Positions 63,854 to 64,000 of a DNA stretch of 64,000 bases are shown piece by piece. Both the position numbers and the translations under genes were made by a program. The stretch covers positions 257,590-321,589 of the forward strand of contig NZ_QUMD01000002.1 of NCBI RefSeq assembly GCF_003481985.1. The letters are read 5' to 3'. Positions within the stretch are counted from its first letter, which is position 1, and each line of letters begins with the position of its first letter. The notes beneath the pieces are model-generated. The model was not told the origin of the DNA. It was given only the letters and a program-made list of their open reading frames with translations, and did no database searches. The stretch is from Clostridium sp. OF09-36. Lineage in GTDB: Bacteria; Bacillota; Clostridia; Lachnospirales; Lachnospiraceae.

Positions 63854-64000
63854 TTGATCGCTTCCACCTTATACCCGGCATCCTCAATCGTTTTTTTTGA
63901 GCAGTGCTTCATCCAGCTCGCGGTCATAGCTTACCACGGCTTTTTTGCCGTGCAGGCTGACTTCTGCGGATGCACCGTCAATCTTGTTGATGGCTTCGGT
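63850..64000 (-). CDS. Heavy-metal-associated (HMA) domain, C-terminal end of a protein running out of the window
   Basis: Read on the minus strand from the window edge: INKIDGASAEVSLHGKKAVV, then LDEALLKKTIEDAGYKVEAIK and stop. This is the second half of a ferredoxin-like HMA domain as in copper chaperones or the end of a copper ATPase; the CxxC would lie outside. The frame needs one base fewer in an A8 run near 63895 (A7 gives LLKKTIED). Confidence 0.7.

Overview
The window looks like a chromosomal segment of an anaerobic Firmicute, most likely a Lachnospiraceae (Clostridium cluster XIVa) species; the genus is not certain. The reasons are the minus-strand order ruvA-ruvB-zapA, the split feoA-feoA-feoB set with a Cys-rich accessory protein, DUF3793 plus flavodoxin, subtype-B tannase-like and choline-binding-repeat proteins, strong AGGAGG ribosome sites and TTGACA/TATAAT promoters spaced 17 bases. 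No rRNA, tRNA or CRISPR array was seen. An important caveat: at least eleven genes are broken by single-base indels, and most are restored by adding one base to a short homopolymer. This is the pattern of residual long-read assembly error, so most of these genes are probably intact in the organism.

Layout. 0-7.3 kb: ZapA with a giant coiled coil, ruvB, ruvA, SseB-like, VOC and deformylase-like proteins and a transglutaminase-like membrane protein. 7.5-16.1 kb: a visibly A+T-rich island holding a truncated integrase and a complete type I restriction-modification system (hsdR, hsdM, hsdS). Its specificity gene is built as an inversion system: a tyrosine recombinase, two silent half-hsdS cassettes, a perfect 112-bp inverted repeat, a 29-bp inverted repeat and four copies of a 16-bp core site. 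16.2-20.5 kb: a decaying flavodoxin/SDR locus and an NSS-family sodium symporter. 20.5-24.8 kb: an ECF transporter operon with a nucleoside phosphorylase, so probably nucleoside uptake. 24.9-28.1 kb: isochorismatase-like hydrolase, MprF-like DUF2156 protein and an alpha/beta hydrolase. 28.4-33.4 kb: GGDEF protein, XRE regulator, DeoR regulator, and an MFS transporter plus sugar-isomerase operon. 33.7-39.4 kb: acylphosphatase, YgjP-like protease, a receiver-domain remnant and a TRAP transporter whose large permease is fused to two tandem solute-binding domains. 39.5-42.6 kb: glycosyltransferase, CPBP protease, carbamate kinase.

42.7-60.4 kb is a metal-homeostasis district: two G3E GTPases (one with three His-rich repeats), a DtxR-type regulator, a P1B-type ATPase with a small partner protein resembling the mycobacterial PacL family, a short Fur-like protein, the feo operon, a ZnuABC importer with a His-rich binding protein, and an iron-starvation pair (DUF3793, flavodoxin). 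Palindromes of the form TTAG-N6-CTAA, matching the DtxR/IdeR box, lie on or near the promoters of feo, the fur-like gene and DUF3793-flavodoxin, which points to one iron regulon. 60.5-64 kb: a MerR regulator, a choline-binding-repeat secreted protein, a DUF5684-like membrane protein and the end of a heavy-metal-associated domain protein.

The two strongest candidates for unusual biology are the hsdS inversion locus and the DctM-DctP-DctP fusion. Several families of dispersed intergenic palindromes are also present.
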